Below the pieces are notes generated by a model that was not told where the DNA came from, did not search any database, and was given only the letters and a program-made list of their open reading frames with translations. From the NCBI RefSeq assembly GCF_024171725.1, contig NZ_JAMTCG010000006.1:124001-188000 (forward strand): 64,000 nt of DNA. Direction: 5' to 3'. Source of the stretch: Williamsia serinedens. Lineage in GTDB: Bacteria > Actinomycetota > Actinomycetes > Mycobacteriales > Mycobacteriaceae. A program made the translations under genes and the position numbers. Below are positions 38,052 to 49,553 of this stretch, piece by piece (position 1 is the first letter of the stretch; every line of letters begins with the position of its first letter).

Positions 38052-38741
38052 GTGGACCTCCGCGCACGACTTGACGACGCCCGGCTCTACCTGTGCACCG
38101 ACGCCCGCCGCGAGCGCGGCGACCTCGTGGAGTTCCTGGACGCCGCGCTGACCGGCGGTGTCGACATCGTGCAGCTGCGTGACAAGGGATCCGTCGGCGA
38201 GCGGGAGTCCGGTGCGCTGGAGGCCCGGCAGGAACTCGAGATCCTCGCGACCATGCGCGACGTCGTCGACCGCCACGGCGCGCTGCTCGCCGTCAACGAC
38301 CGCGCCGACATCGCCGCCGCGGCAGGCGCCGACGTGCTGCATCTCGGACAGGACGACCTGCCTCCGTCGGCCGCGCGCGGGATCGTCGGGCCCGACGTGA
38401 TCATCGGCCGGTCGACCCATGACGCGCCCCAGGCCGACGCCGCCGACAGCGACCCGGACATCGACTACTTCTGCGTCGGACCGTGCTGGGCGACGCCGAC
38501 GAAACCGGGTCGCGCGGCGGCCGGCCTCGATCTCGTCGACCACGCCGCCGACACCGCCCGTCGGCTGCCCTGGTTCGCGATCGGGGGCATCGACGCCGAC
38601 CGCACGCCGACCGTGCGCGACCACGGCGCCCGGCGGATCGTCGTGGTGCGCGCGATCACCGCAGCGCAGGATCCCGAGGCCGCGGCGCGGCGACTACGGG
38701 AGATCGTGCTTGCCGACGGCACGGACCCGGGTCTAGCCTGA
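38052..38741 (+). CDS. thiE: Thiamine-phosphate synthase ThiE
   Basis: 229-residue TIM barrel joining HMP-PP to thiazole phosphate. '[20 protein letters not shown]' and '[16 protein letters not shown]' (QLRxK) bind the pyrophosphate, '[20 protein letters not shown]' the Mg2+, and '[11 protein letters not shown]' and '[13 protein letters not shown]' the thiazole phosphate. The GTG at 38052 gives the same N-terminus as the mycobacterial protein. It is divergent from the riboswitch-controlled thiO operon. No THI box is seen on its own strand. Confidence 0.95.
   Translation: MDLRARLDDARLYLCTDARRERGDLVEFLDAALTGGVDIVQLRDKGSVGERESGALEARQELEILATMRDVVDRHGALLAVNDRADIAAAAGADVLHLGQDDLPPSAARGIVGPDVIIGRSTHDAPQADAADSDPDIDYFCVGPCWATPTKPGRAAAGLDLVDHAADTARRLPWFAIGGIDADRTPTVRDHGARRIVVVRAITAAQDPEAAARRLREIVLADGTDPGLA
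38710..38739 (+). promoter_or_regulatory. Candidate promoter for leaderless leader peptide
   Basis: TTGCCG (38710-38715), an 18-bp spacer and TAGCCT (38734-38739) match the -35/-10 pattern of housekeeping sigma factors. The -10 box ends nine bases before the ATG of a 13-codon open frame that has no Shine-Dalgarno, so a leaderless transcript is predicted. The promoter lies in the last codons of thiE. Confidence 0.5.
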
Positions 38742-38748
38742 TCGCACC

Positions 38749-38790
38749 ATGACACGCGCACTCGTAGTAACCCGCCGCAGCGGGGTCTGA
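38749..38790 (+). CDS. Putative 13-residue leader peptide (Val-Val type)
   Basis: ATG-initiated open frame MTRALVVTRRSGV. The Ala-Leu-Val-Val run uses two consecutive GTA codons, which are rare in this very GC-rich sequence. The 'LVVTRR' core resembles the Val-rich leader described upstream of corynebacterial ilvB, as far as I recall. The open frame ends inside a strong hairpin and precedes a gene encoding a LeuA regulatory domain. I infer ribosome-mediated attenuation in response to branched-chain amino acids; no expression evidence exists here. Confidence 0.5.
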   Translation: MTRALVVTRRSGV

Positions 38791-38815
38791 CACGACCGAC
38801 CCCCCGTCTGCGGGT
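38770..38815 (+). promoter_or_regulatory. Candidate attenuator hairpin behind the leader peptide
   Basis: An imperfect 18-bp stem pairs 38770-38787 (ACCCGCCGCAGCGGGGTC) with 38798-38815 (GACCCCCCGTCTGCGGGT). A second, mutually exclusive pairing ACGACC (38792-38797) / GGTCGT (38814-38819) is available. The first arm lies in the codons after the Val-Val pair, the position a stalled ribosome would cover. A further perfect 14-bp palindrome CGCGCCGCGGCGCG sits at 38854-38867, 20 bp before the next start codon. Confidence 0.45.
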
Positions 38816-38886
38816 CGTCAGCGCGCTCTCTCTCCACTCGGTCACCCTCTCCCCGCGCCGCGGCGCGATGACAGAAGACCATCGTC

Positions 38887-39348
38887 ATGACCACACTTCT
38901 CGACCACCGGTCCACCACCGCTCCCTGCGCGTCCGCGCACTTCCCGGGGCTGCTCCCTCGGGCTGTCCGCGCCGACGCCGACGCCCTCAGCTGGGAGTCG
39001 TTCTCTGCGACCTACGCACCCGACGGGGGCACACGCCTCGGCAGCTGGCACGCGACGTCCACCCGCAACGACCTCACCGAGTACCACGCGACGATCGCGA
39101 CCGCGGACCGCATCTGGTCCCTGCGGGAGACGGCGACCGGGCCGCTGGCCGCGGTCACCGCGATGCTCCACGCGACCGGGGTCTGTGTGGAGATCACCGG
39201 GCTGCACCAGCAGCGGATCGGCGCGCAGACCGCGATGCTCGTCGAGGTCGAGCGCGACGGCCGCCGCGCCTGGGGCCTCGGGATCGACGACGCCGGGGAC
39301 CGGGCCGGGGTGATCGCGCTGCTGCACGCCCTCGACCGCACGGCCTGA
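38887..39348 (+). CDS. Stand-alone LeuA (isopropylmalate synthase) regulatory-domain protein
   Basis: 153 residues. After about 40 residues of N-terminal sequence comes a domain resembling the C-terminal allosteric domain of 2-isopropylmalate synthase: 'WHATSTRNDLTEYHATIATA', 'TGPLAAVTAMLHATGVCVEI' (G-x-GP(L/I)xA), then 'RIGAQTAMLVEVERDGRRAW' and 'GLGIDDAGDRAGVIALLHAL'. The catalytic barrel is absent, and no leuA lies in the window. It follows a putative branched-chain leader peptide. It may sense leucine or assemble with LeuA; both are inferences. Confidence 0.75.
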   Translation: MTTLLDHRSTTAPCASAHFPGLLPRAVRADADALSWESFSATYAPDGGTRLGSWHATSTRNDLTEYHATIATADRIWSLRETATGPLAAVTAMLHATGVCVEITGLHQQRIGAQTAMLVEVERDGRRAWGLGIDDAGDRAGVIALLHALDRTA

Positions 39349-39349
39349 G

Positions 39350-39820
39350 CTACAGCGTGCGGAGCCGATCGCGCAGGGTCGGCCAGGCGCGGGCGAAGGC
39401 GGGGTGCAGGGGCAGGGTGTCGACGGTGTCCTCGCCAACCCATCGCAGTTCCGTCGACTCGACGTTGGCGACCGTCGACAGCGGTTCGGGCACCTCGGCG
39501 ATCACCGTCGTGTAGGTCCAGCCGCCGGGCGCGGTGTGCGTGACCACCTCGTCGCGGACGGTGAGCGCCGCGGGGGCGATGCCCGCCTCCTCCCCTGCCT
39601 CGCGGACCGCGGTGTCGACGGCGGTCTCGTGGCTGTCGCGGGCCCCACCCGGCAGCGCCCACGTCCCGCCCTGGTGCGACCACAGCGCCCGGTGCTGCAG
39701 AAGCACCGCCCGACCGCCGCCGTCGACGGGCGCCCGCAGCAGCAGGCCCGCCGCGCCGTGGAGACCCCAGTAGCGGGCCCCGTCCGGGTCGAACACCCAG
39801 CCGTCTCCGTCTCCACGCAC
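39350..39820 (-). CDS. mutT3: NUDIX hydrolase (MutT3-like)
   Basis: 156 residues. The Nudix box GX5EX7REUXEEXGU reads 'GGARDSHETAVDTAVREAGE' then 'EAGI'. 'LLQHRALWSHQGGTWALPGG' precedes it, as in mycobacterial MutT3. The start at the GTG at 39820 ('VRGDGDGWVF') is chosen because GAGGGAGG lies ten bases upstream; a GTG at 39880 lacks a ribosome site. It probably hydrolyses oxidised or modified nucleoside diphosphate derivatives. It lies between the thi genes and glnX exactly as in M. tuberculosis (Rv0413). Confidence 0.88.
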   Translation of the reverse strand: MRGDGDGWVFDPDGARYWGLHGAAGLLLRAPVDGGGRAVLLQHRALWSHQGGTWALPGGARDSHETAVDTAVREAGEEAGIAPAALTVRDEVVTHTAPGGWTYTTVIAEVPEPLSTVANVESTELRWVGEDTVDTLPLHPAFARAWPTLRDRLRTL

Positions 39821-39967
39821 GCTCGCCCGGCCTCCCTCACCATCGCGGGCCGTCGACAGCAGGCGGCCCTGCGAACCCACGGTAATGACCCCGCGCGGGT
39901 TTAGAGTCGACCACAACCGCACGCACGACCCGGCGGCGGTGGTGAGGCGACGAAAGAGGTACCGGTA

Positions 39968-41382
39968 GTGACCGGCGACGCGGCGTTCCTGCGCTCCCGG
40001 CTCACCCGTGGCGGCGAGGACCACCTGACCCCACGACGCGGCGACCGGGCACCGCGTCTCACCCGCGACGAGCGTCGCGAACTCCTCACCCTCGCGCGCG
40101 AGCAGGCACGGTCGCCGCTGGCAAGTGTCCGTCGCCTGGCCGGCACCACCCCGGGGCGGCTGCTCCTCATCACCGCCCTGCTGGTCCTCGTCACGCTGGT
40201 CAGCGGGTGGTACGCGTCGGTCTCCCTGGACGCCCGCACCGCCGCCCTGCGGCAGACGATCACCGACACCGAACCGATCGCCGAGTCGTCGCAGATCCTC
40301 TACAGCAATCTCTCCATCGCCGACGCCGCGGCGAACGCGGCGTTCATCTCCGGCGGTCTGGAGCCCGCTGCGCTGCGCGACCGCTACGCGAACGCGATCG
40401 CCACCGCATCCCGCGCGCTCATCGAGGCCGCGGGCGGGACCGCTGCGGAGAACGACGCGGTGCGCACCGACCTCGGGACCCTCGCCGAGGAGCTGCCCGT
40501 CTACACCGGACTCATCGAGTCGGCGCGCACCAACAACCGTCTCGCGAACCCGGTCGCGTCGGCGTATCTCGGTGAGGCGTCGAACCTCATGCAGACGACG
40601 ATCCTGCCCGCCGCGGAACGCCTGTACGCGGCGCGGACGGCGGCCCTCGCGGACCCGCAGAACCGCTTCACCGACCCGCCCTGGCTCGTCTACAGCACGC
40701 TCGCGGTGGTGCTCATAGCGCTGATCGCCACCCACCGGTACCTCTCGCGGCGTACCCGACGCCGGTTCAATCTCGGTCTCGTCGCGGCGATCGTCGTCAC
40801 GGTCATCGCGATCCTGTGGGTCCTGGTCGGCTCGTTGCTGTCGGTGTCCTCGGTCGACACCGCCGAGCGGCGCGGCGCCCAGCCTCTGCAGGAGCTCACG
40901 TCGGCGCGCATCCTTGCCCAGCAGGCACGGTCGTCGGAGACGCTGTCGCTGGCACGCCGAGGCGACCAGGACGCGCTGCAGCGGCAGGTCGGGCGTGCGT
41001 TCGCCCAGATAGACACCGCGCTGAACGACTACCGTGACCGCGTGGGCGACGACTCCGACCGGACCATCGTCGCGCGTGCGCAGAGCGCCCTCGGCGCGTG
41101 GCGGGACTCCCACCAGGCCGCGATCGACATGTCGTCCTCCGGTGACATCGCCGGTGCCACGGCCATGGCCGTCGGCGCGGCACCCAACGGCGCGGCCGCG
41201 GCCTACACCGCGCTCGACGAATCCCTCATCGACGGCATCCGGTCGACCCGGACCACGTTCCGCGACGACATCAACACCGCGCGCGTCGAGATCGGTTACG
41301 CCGGGACCGGCGCCCTCGTCCTCGCCGTGATCGCCGCCGTCGTGACCGTGCTCGGGATGATCCCCCGCATCCGGGAGTACCG

Positions 41383-41386
<4 letters not shown>
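39968..41386 (+). CDS. glnX: Four-helix transmembrane sensor GlnX
   Basis: 472 residues. Four membrane segments: 'LLLITALLVLVTLVSGWYAS', 'LVYSTLAVVLIALIATH', 'LVAAIVVTVIAILWVLVGSL' and 'TGALVLAVIAAVVTVLGMI'. They bracket two mostly helical extracellular domains of about 150 residues each. It has the same position and size as M. tuberculosis Rv0412c, which relays extracellular Asp/Glu bound by GlnH to the kinase PknG. GTG start with AAAGAGG upstream. Its stop overlaps glnH and pknG follows, so the whole sensing pathway is one operon. Confidence 0.9.
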
Positions 41387-44770
<3,384 letters not shown>

Positions 44771-44783
44771 ATCGCCGACGGGC

Positions 44784-45284
44784 TCAGGTGAACAGGAGCT
44801 TGCCGATCTCGGCACCCGCCCGCTCGATCTGCGGCAGCTCCGACTTCGACCCACTCGCCGCGAGCACCCCACCTCCGGTGCTGCGGAAGAACACGCCGTT
44901 GACGTGCGCACTCAGGAACAGCACGACCGACGCGACGAGCAGGACCAGACCGAAGAGCACTCCGATGCCTCCGAATCCACTCGCGAACCCTCCGCTGAAC
45001 AACATGAGCGCGAACAAGGCACAGCCCACGGCGTAGACGATTCGCGACGTGGACGTCGCCGTTCCCGACGAGATCTGCGAGACGTGGCGTAGCGGGATCT
45101 CGCGCTTGATGTACCCGTGTTCGATGAATCCGAAGATCACGTGCGGTGTGTGCACCATGACGCGCCGATCCGTCACTACGACGGTGGTCTTGATGTGCGA
45201 CAGAAACATTCGGGGCGTGAACTGCTGCTCGAAGCGGACGACTTCATCGGACTGCAGTTCGGGCCGGGAGAGCGAGGTGGTCAT
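44784..45284 (-). CDS. Two-helix membrane protein with PH-like N-terminal region
   Basis: 166 residues from the ATG at 45284 (AAAGGA upstream). The N-terminal 75 residues are strand-rich ('EVVRFEQQFTPRMFLSHIKT', 'VVVTDRRVMVHTPHVIFGFI'), like bacterial PH domains that start with a membrane-flanked beta-sandwich. Two close membrane segments follow ('IVYAVGCALFALMLFSGGFA', 'VLFGLVLLVASVVLFLSAHV'), then a short 'FRSTGGGVLAASGSKSELPQ' tail. Function unknown. It lies 29 bp after the membrane-anchored gene upstream and is probably co-transcribed. Converges with pknG. Confidence 0.7.
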   Translation of the reverse strand: MTTSLSRPELQSDEVVRFEQQFTPRMFLSHIKTTVVVTDRRVMVHTPHVIFGFIEHGYIKREIPLRHVSQISSGTATSTSRIVYAVGCALFALMLFSGGFASGFGGIGVLFGLVLLVASVVLFLSAHVNGVFFRSTGGGVLAASGSKSELPQIERAGAEIGKLLFT

Positions 45285-45313
45285 GTGGTTCCTTTCACGA
45301 CGATCTGATGCGG

Positions 45314-46501
45314 TCAATCTGTGTAGACGGTCGTGCCCTCCGCGGGGGCGGTACGGCTGATCATCTTCGCGAGGCAGTGGTCCCGGTCGAAACCGTTCGA
45401 CCGACACCACCCCACCGCCGCCGCCGGATCGGGGAACGACTGGTCGGTGACGGTCACGAGCAGACCGGGCGAGGTGAAGACGCTCCATTCGTCGCTCTGC
45501 AGCAGTCGGGCACCGCCGAATCTCGCTGCCAGCTCGGCGAACTCCGCGAGTATGGACTTGCTGTCCCAGACGCGCCCGTCTGCCACGAGGCCCGCACGTT
45601 TCGAGCTCAGTTGCGCAACCCACCGGCCTTCGTCCTGTGCAGCGACGACGTCCCGATCGGCGGCCACCCGCGCCGCGAGCCCTGCCGCCGCACTGGACTC
45701 GGTGTCCACGCCGGCGGGGGCGAGTTGTGTCGAAGCAGTGAGTCGCACGGCGCTCGGGTCAGCAGCGGGAAGGTAGGTCACGGTTCGCGGGCTCACCTGC
45801 GTCACGGCGACCACGGCGGACTGGAGATCGGCGGTCGCGTCGGGCAGATCGAAGTAGGAACCCGGCGGGAAGACGAGCTCGACCTGCCGCGGCGTCCCCG
45901 TCAGGGCCACCGGCGTCGAGGACAGGTCGAACGACGCTGCCGCGACGAGTCGGGATCCCTCGGTCACGACGACTCCGGTCTCGTCCGACGACAGGATGTC
46001 CCCACCGGTACAGGGTGTCGACATGGTCGCATCCAGGGTCAGTCCATCCCCGCCCGGTGCGATGGTCGCCGGCCTGACCTGAGGTCCCGCGCCGCACGTC
46101 CCGACGCTGGAGGACGACGCGCCCTCCGCGTCGGCCGCCTCGGGCGGGACCACGCCCGGCGACGCGGCCGAATGCTGCCCCCACGGCGCCTCGGATGAGA
46201 GCCACCAACCACCCGTCGCGATCGCGACCACGACGACCGCGACCGACACCACGGCGATCAGTCGCACGCGCATCGTGTCGTCTCGACCGGGTGCCGGCAA
46301 CTGACTGGTCGCGGGAGACGCGGGGCGCGCCGCGACCTGTGGCGACACCACCGCGTCACGGGTGATGGGTGACGCCTTGACGAGAGAGACCGACTCGGCG
46401 GCGCCGGCGCCGGCGCCCGGCGGCAACGGGTCGACCGGTCGCCACGTCATCCAATCGAGGAGGAGTTCGCCCGAACTCGGACGCCGATCTGCTTGCGTCA
46501 C
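45314..46501 (-). CDS. Membrane-anchored extracytoplasmic protein, unknown
   Basis: 395 residues. A 75-residue cytoplasmic Pro/Ser-rich N-terminus is followed by one membrane helix ('VRLIAVVSVAVVVVAIATGG', about residues 78-98) and a 295-residue external part. The exterior alternates short strands and contains five cysteines ('GTCGAG', 'STPCTGG', 'WCRSNGFDRDHC'), possibly disulfide-bonded. No catalytic motif is recognised. The downstream partner is the PH-like membrane protein (29 bp). The glycosyltransferase gene is 157 bp upstream, so membership in the peptide operon is uncertain. Confidence 0.7.
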   Translation of the reverse strand: MTQADRRPSSGELLLDWMTWRPVDPLPPGAGAGAAESVSLVKASPITRDAVVSPQVAARPASPATSQLPAPGRDDTMRVRLIAVVSVAVVVVAIATGGWWLSSEAPWGQHSAASPGVVPPEAADAEGASSSSVGTCGAGPQVRPATIAPGGDGLTLDATMSTPCTGGDILSSDETGVVVTEGSRLVAAASFDLSSTPVALTGTPRQVELVFPPGSYFDLPDATADLQSAVVAVTQVSPRTVTYLPAADPSAVRLTASTQLAPAGVDTESSAAAGLAARVAADRDVVAAQDEGRWVAQLSSKRAGLVADGRVWDSKSILAEFAELAARFGGARLLQSDEWSVFTSPGLLVTVTDQSFPDPAAAVGWCRSNGFDRDHCLAKMISRTAPAEGTTVYTD

Positions 46502-46658
46502 CGGACCTCACTGGAACCACATCGACACCCGGAGGCAGGCGCGCGATTCCGGTGCACATGTCTAACACCGTCGTCGCCCGGACGGCGTCACACGTTCGGA
46601 CGAACCTGTCGAGGCAGAACCACTCGCGTCGACGGACGGTTGCCCATCACCGGCCCGG

Positions 46659-47369
46659 TCAGGACGACAGCGCCGCGGTGATGCTCTCCCGCACAGCGCG
46701 GTTGGACTCGTCCCGGTCGACGGCGGTGATCTGGCCCGGCCACTTGCGGTACAGCAGACCCGGTTCGGACCGGTGACGTCCCACGCACTGCGCAGACAAC
46801 CGCGCCAGCAGCGCCACGTCCTCGCTGCGGGGAAGAGCCGTGTATCCGCCCGCGGCCCAGAACAATCGGCGCCGCACGGCCAGGGTGCACACGTGCACGT
46901 CGAGCGTCTCCGATCGACGCCACTGCTCGACGATCTCACCTCGGGCGATGTCGCGGTCACGCCCGCCCGTCGCGAAGGCCCGGGTCGTCCCGTCGGGCAA
47001 GAGGTCTAGGGCCTCCGAGGTGCACCAGCCGTAGCGCGGATCGCTCAGCGTCCGGACGTCGGCGGCGAGCGCCCCGGGCAGCAGGACGTCGTCGGCGTCG
47101 AGGTTGCGCAGCACCGAGCCGGTGGAACGGGTCGCGGCGACGTTCCGGCACAGACCCGGTCCGCCCGGTCGACCTGAGTGGACGACCGTGATGCGCGGAT
47201 CGTCGGGCAGTTCGAGATCGATCACCCCCGGCGGACCGTCCACGCAGACGATCCACTCGAGCTCGACGCCTGCCGGGAGTCGCTGCGCGACGACCGATTC
47301 GACCGTTTCCGCGAAGTGGTCGGCGACATCGGGTCCGAGTGCGGTGAGCACGCTGAGCACCGATATCAC
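46659..47369 (-). CDS. GT-A fold glycosyltransferase (family 2-like)
   Basis: 236 residues from a GTG at 47369. N-terminal 'ISVLSVLTALGPDVADHFAE' and 'VVAQRLPAGVELEWIVCVDG' form the nucleotide-sugar Rossmann half. 'VLRNLDADDVLLPGAL' contains the metal-binding DxD, and 'YTALPRSEDVALLARLSAQ' the ED motif near the acceptor site. No membrane segment, so it is a cytosolic transferase. It is last of four closely spaced minus-strand genes starting with the repeat peptide (37 bp after the ferredoxin-like gene), suggesting the peptide or its hydroxylated form could be the acceptor. Confidence 0.82.
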   Translation of the reverse strand: MISVLSVLTALGPDVADHFAETVESVVAQRLPAGVELEWIVCVDGPPGVIDLELPDDPRITVVHSGRPGGPGLCRNVAATRSTGSVLRNLDADDVLLPGALAADVRTLSDPRYGWCTSEALDLLPDGTTRAFATGGRDRDIARGEIVEQWRRSETLDVHVCTLAVRRRLFWAAGGYTALPRSEDVALLARLSAQCVGRHRSEPGLLYRKWPGQITAVDRDESNRAVRESITAALSS

Positions 47370-47406
47370 ATGAGCAATGGTAACGACTTCGGTGCGACTC
47401 CGCTGG

Positions 47407-48288
47407 TCAGGCCTCGACGACCGACTCGCACACGAAGCGGCGCACCGTCCCCGGCACCGTGGCCCGACACATGGTGTACACCGGCTCGGCCGAGAGCTCC
47501 GCCCGTACGGTCACCGCGAGCGCCGGACCGTCGCCGCCGTCGAGGGTCACCCGGGTGACGCCGTCCCCGGCGTGGACGGCCAGCGGCCGCCACGCGTCGA
47601 TGCGATCGTCCCCGGTTCGCTCGCGGGCGAAGTGCTGCGCGGCCTGCACCTCGTGGGTGAGGCAGGTCCGGCCCCGTAGATGGCGACCGTCGACCCGACC
47701 CTTCTGGTACAGCCGCACCAGCTCGACGGCGTCGGTGGTGTCGACCCGTCCGTACGACAGCCCTTCGGGCAGTACCAGCATCGTCGCCGCGAAGCGGTCG
47801 CCGCCGAGATGCGAGCACTCCCAGGTCTCTTCGGGGAACGCGGCGGCGAGGGCCGCGGTGGCAGCGCGTCCGCGGACCGCGCAACAGCGGTCGTGTTTGC
47901 CGTGCGCGCAGACCGCGACGAGCGGCCTCTCGACCGGGTCTGCGGCGGCGCCGTCGAGTGGGATGTCGAGGTACGCCTCGGGGCGGTCGACCTCACCGCC
48001 GACGATGGTCGACTCGTCCAGGCGGGTGTCGGCGATGAACCACCGCCACCGGCGTGTCCCGGGACGGCGTCCGTGACGACGGATGGCGACGATGCGCATG
48101 GACGCGGCCTCGGCGCGGCGGACGATCGCCAGCCCGAGCGCCGGGTCGATCACCGACGGCGACTCGATGAAGGCCGACGGACCCCACGGCCCGCACAGTT
48201 CGAGCAGCAGCCATCGACCGCCGGCCGATGCCGTCGCGAACATGGGTTCGTCGGCGGACAGGGAGCGGTCGCTGCAGGGGAAGGTCAC
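47407..48288 (-). CDS. Sucrase/ferredoxin-like [2Fe-2S] thioredoxin-fold protein
   Basis: 293 residues. The family's cysteine pattern is present: 'VCAHGKHDRCCAVRGRAATA' and 'ETWECSHLGGDRFAATMLVL', which resemble thioredoxin-like [2Fe-2S] ferredoxins. The N-terminus holds 'PCSDRSLSADEPMFATASAG' and 'RWLLLELCGPWGP', as in other sucrase/ferredoxin domain proteins. GTG start, 10 bp after the JmjC gene, so the two are surely co-transcribed. An electron-donor role for the oxygenase is an attractive inference, although 2-oxoglutarate oxygenases normally need no reductase. Confidence 0.85.
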   Translation of the reverse strand: MTFPCSDRSLSADEPMFATASAGGRWLLLELCGPWGPSAFIESPSVIDPALGLAIVRRAEAASMRIVAIRRHGRRPGTRRWRWFIADTRLDESTIVGGEVDRPEAYLDIPLDGAAADPVERPLVAVCAHGKHDRCCAVRGRAATAALAAAFPEETWECSHLGGDRFAATMLVLPEGLSYGRVDTTDAVELVRLYQKGRVDGRHLRGRTCLTHEVQAAQHFARERTGDDRIDAWRPLAVHAGDGVTRVTLDGGDGPALAVTVRAELSAEPVYTMCRATVPGTVRRFVCESVVEA

Positions 48289-48298
48289 CGGAACCGAC

Positions 48299-49525
48299 TC
48301 AGGAGGTGACCGGCACGACCACGGCCTCCCGCAGGAGCCGACGGATCAGCACGGCGGAGTCGGCGTCGTCGAGACCGGGGAGGGACGCCACGTCGGCGTC
48401 GCCACCGTCGACGAGGTGCCTGATCGCCTCGGCGCAGATGGCCGGGAACGAGATGGTCCGTCCGGTGAGGTGGAGGTGGACGCGGTCGGCGTCGTCGGAC
48501 ATCGTGGCGATGAGACCGTGCCGCAGACGTACGCGCTGGGCGGCGGGATCGGCCATGGCCTCCAGCGTGGCCAGCGGGCGGACGGCGACCGGTCGTGTGC
48601 GCGTGGCCATCTCGCGGGTCAGATCCGTCGCGACACCGGCACCCCACTCGTGGGCACGGTCGCGCAGCTCGTCGGCGAACGCCAACAGCGCCTTCGTCGC
48701 CTCCGCCTCGAGGGTGGCGTGGTCGGTCGGGTCGATGCCGATGGGCAGCGACGTCCGCAGGTCGCTGACCTGCCTGGCAACGCGATCGACCGCAGCGCGG
48801 ACCACGTCGACGCGGGTGAGTGCGGGGACGCCGATGGTGAGATGGATCGACGTCTCGTCGGTGGTGCGGGCACTGTGCAGCCATCCGCGGGGGAGGTACA
48901 GCGCGTCGCCGGGCGCGAGCGTGGTGTCGATGTGCGGGTCGCCGGCCACGCGGTCGGCGATGGCCTCGCGGTGATCGGTCCACGGCTGCGACGACAGCGG
49001 GCTCTCGACCACCGGCTCGTGGATCGTCCAGTGCTTGTGCCCGGCGATCTGCAACACGAACACGTCGTGCACGTCATGGTGGGAGTCGAAGCCCCGACTG
49101 CCCGGAGGGGTGATGTAGGCGTTGGCCTGCACGGGGTGTCCGAGGTCGTCGACCAGACCGCGGACGAAGTCGATGATCGGCGGCCACAGCCGGTGAAGTC
49201 CCTGCAGAACGATCGATGCACCGTCGGCGAAGGCCGCGAGTGCCTTCGCGGAGTCGACCTGGTCGCCGATCTCGGCACCGACGCCGGCCGGGGAGAGGAA
49301 CTCGTCCCGCGCGAGCAGGGATCCGTTTTTGGCCATCCGGATGAACGGGGCACGGACGCCGCGTTCGGCCAGGAGCTCGTCGACAGCCTGCGTCGAGAGG
49401 AGGTCGGCGAAGTCACGCGGCAGGTCCGCGGCCCGAGTGAGAAGAGGCCGGACACCCCAGTGACTATTGCCGAACGTCGCGGGATCGACAGCGACGCACC
49501 GGCTCAGGGTGTCCGACCTCTGCAT
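48299..49525 (-). CDS. JmjC/cupin-type Fe(II)/2-oxoglutarate oxygenase (YcfD/RoxA-like)
   Basis: 408 residues from the ATG at 49525. The double-stranded beta-helix core reads 'NAYITPPGSRGFDSHHDVHD' then 'VFVLQIAGHKHWTIHE', placing the HxD iron ligands at His149 and Asp151. 'LYLPRGWLHSARTTDETSIH' puts the distal His at 217. This matches the ribosomal-oxygenase group (YcfD, MINA53, NO66), which hydroxylates Arg or His on ribosomal proteins. The C-terminal 180 residues are the helical dimerisation and winged-helix part. The adjacent repeat peptide, 28 bp upstream in the same operon, is a plausible dedicated substrate. Confidence 0.87.
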   Translation of the reverse strand: MQRSDTLSRCVAVDPATFGNSHWGVRPLLTRAADLPRDFADLLSTQAVDELLAERGVRAPFIRMAKNGSLLARDEFLSPAGVGAEIGDQVDSAKALAAFADGASIVLQGLHRLWPPIIDFVRGLVDDLGHPVQANAYITPPGSRGFDSHHDVHDVFVLQIAGHKHWTIHEPVVESPLSSQPWTDHREAIADRVAGDPHIDTTLAPGDALYLPRGWLHSARTTDETSIHLTIGVPALTRVDVVRAAVDRVARQVSDLRTSLPIGIDPTDHATLEAEATKALLAFADELRDRAHEWGAGVATDLTREMATRTRPVAVRPLATLEAMADPAAQRVRLRHGLIATMSDDADRVHLHLTGRTISFPAICAEAIRHLVDGGDADVASLPGLDDADSAVLIRRLLREAVVVPVTS

Positions 49526-49553
49526 CTCTCAGCTCTCGTGGTGGTGCCGACGA

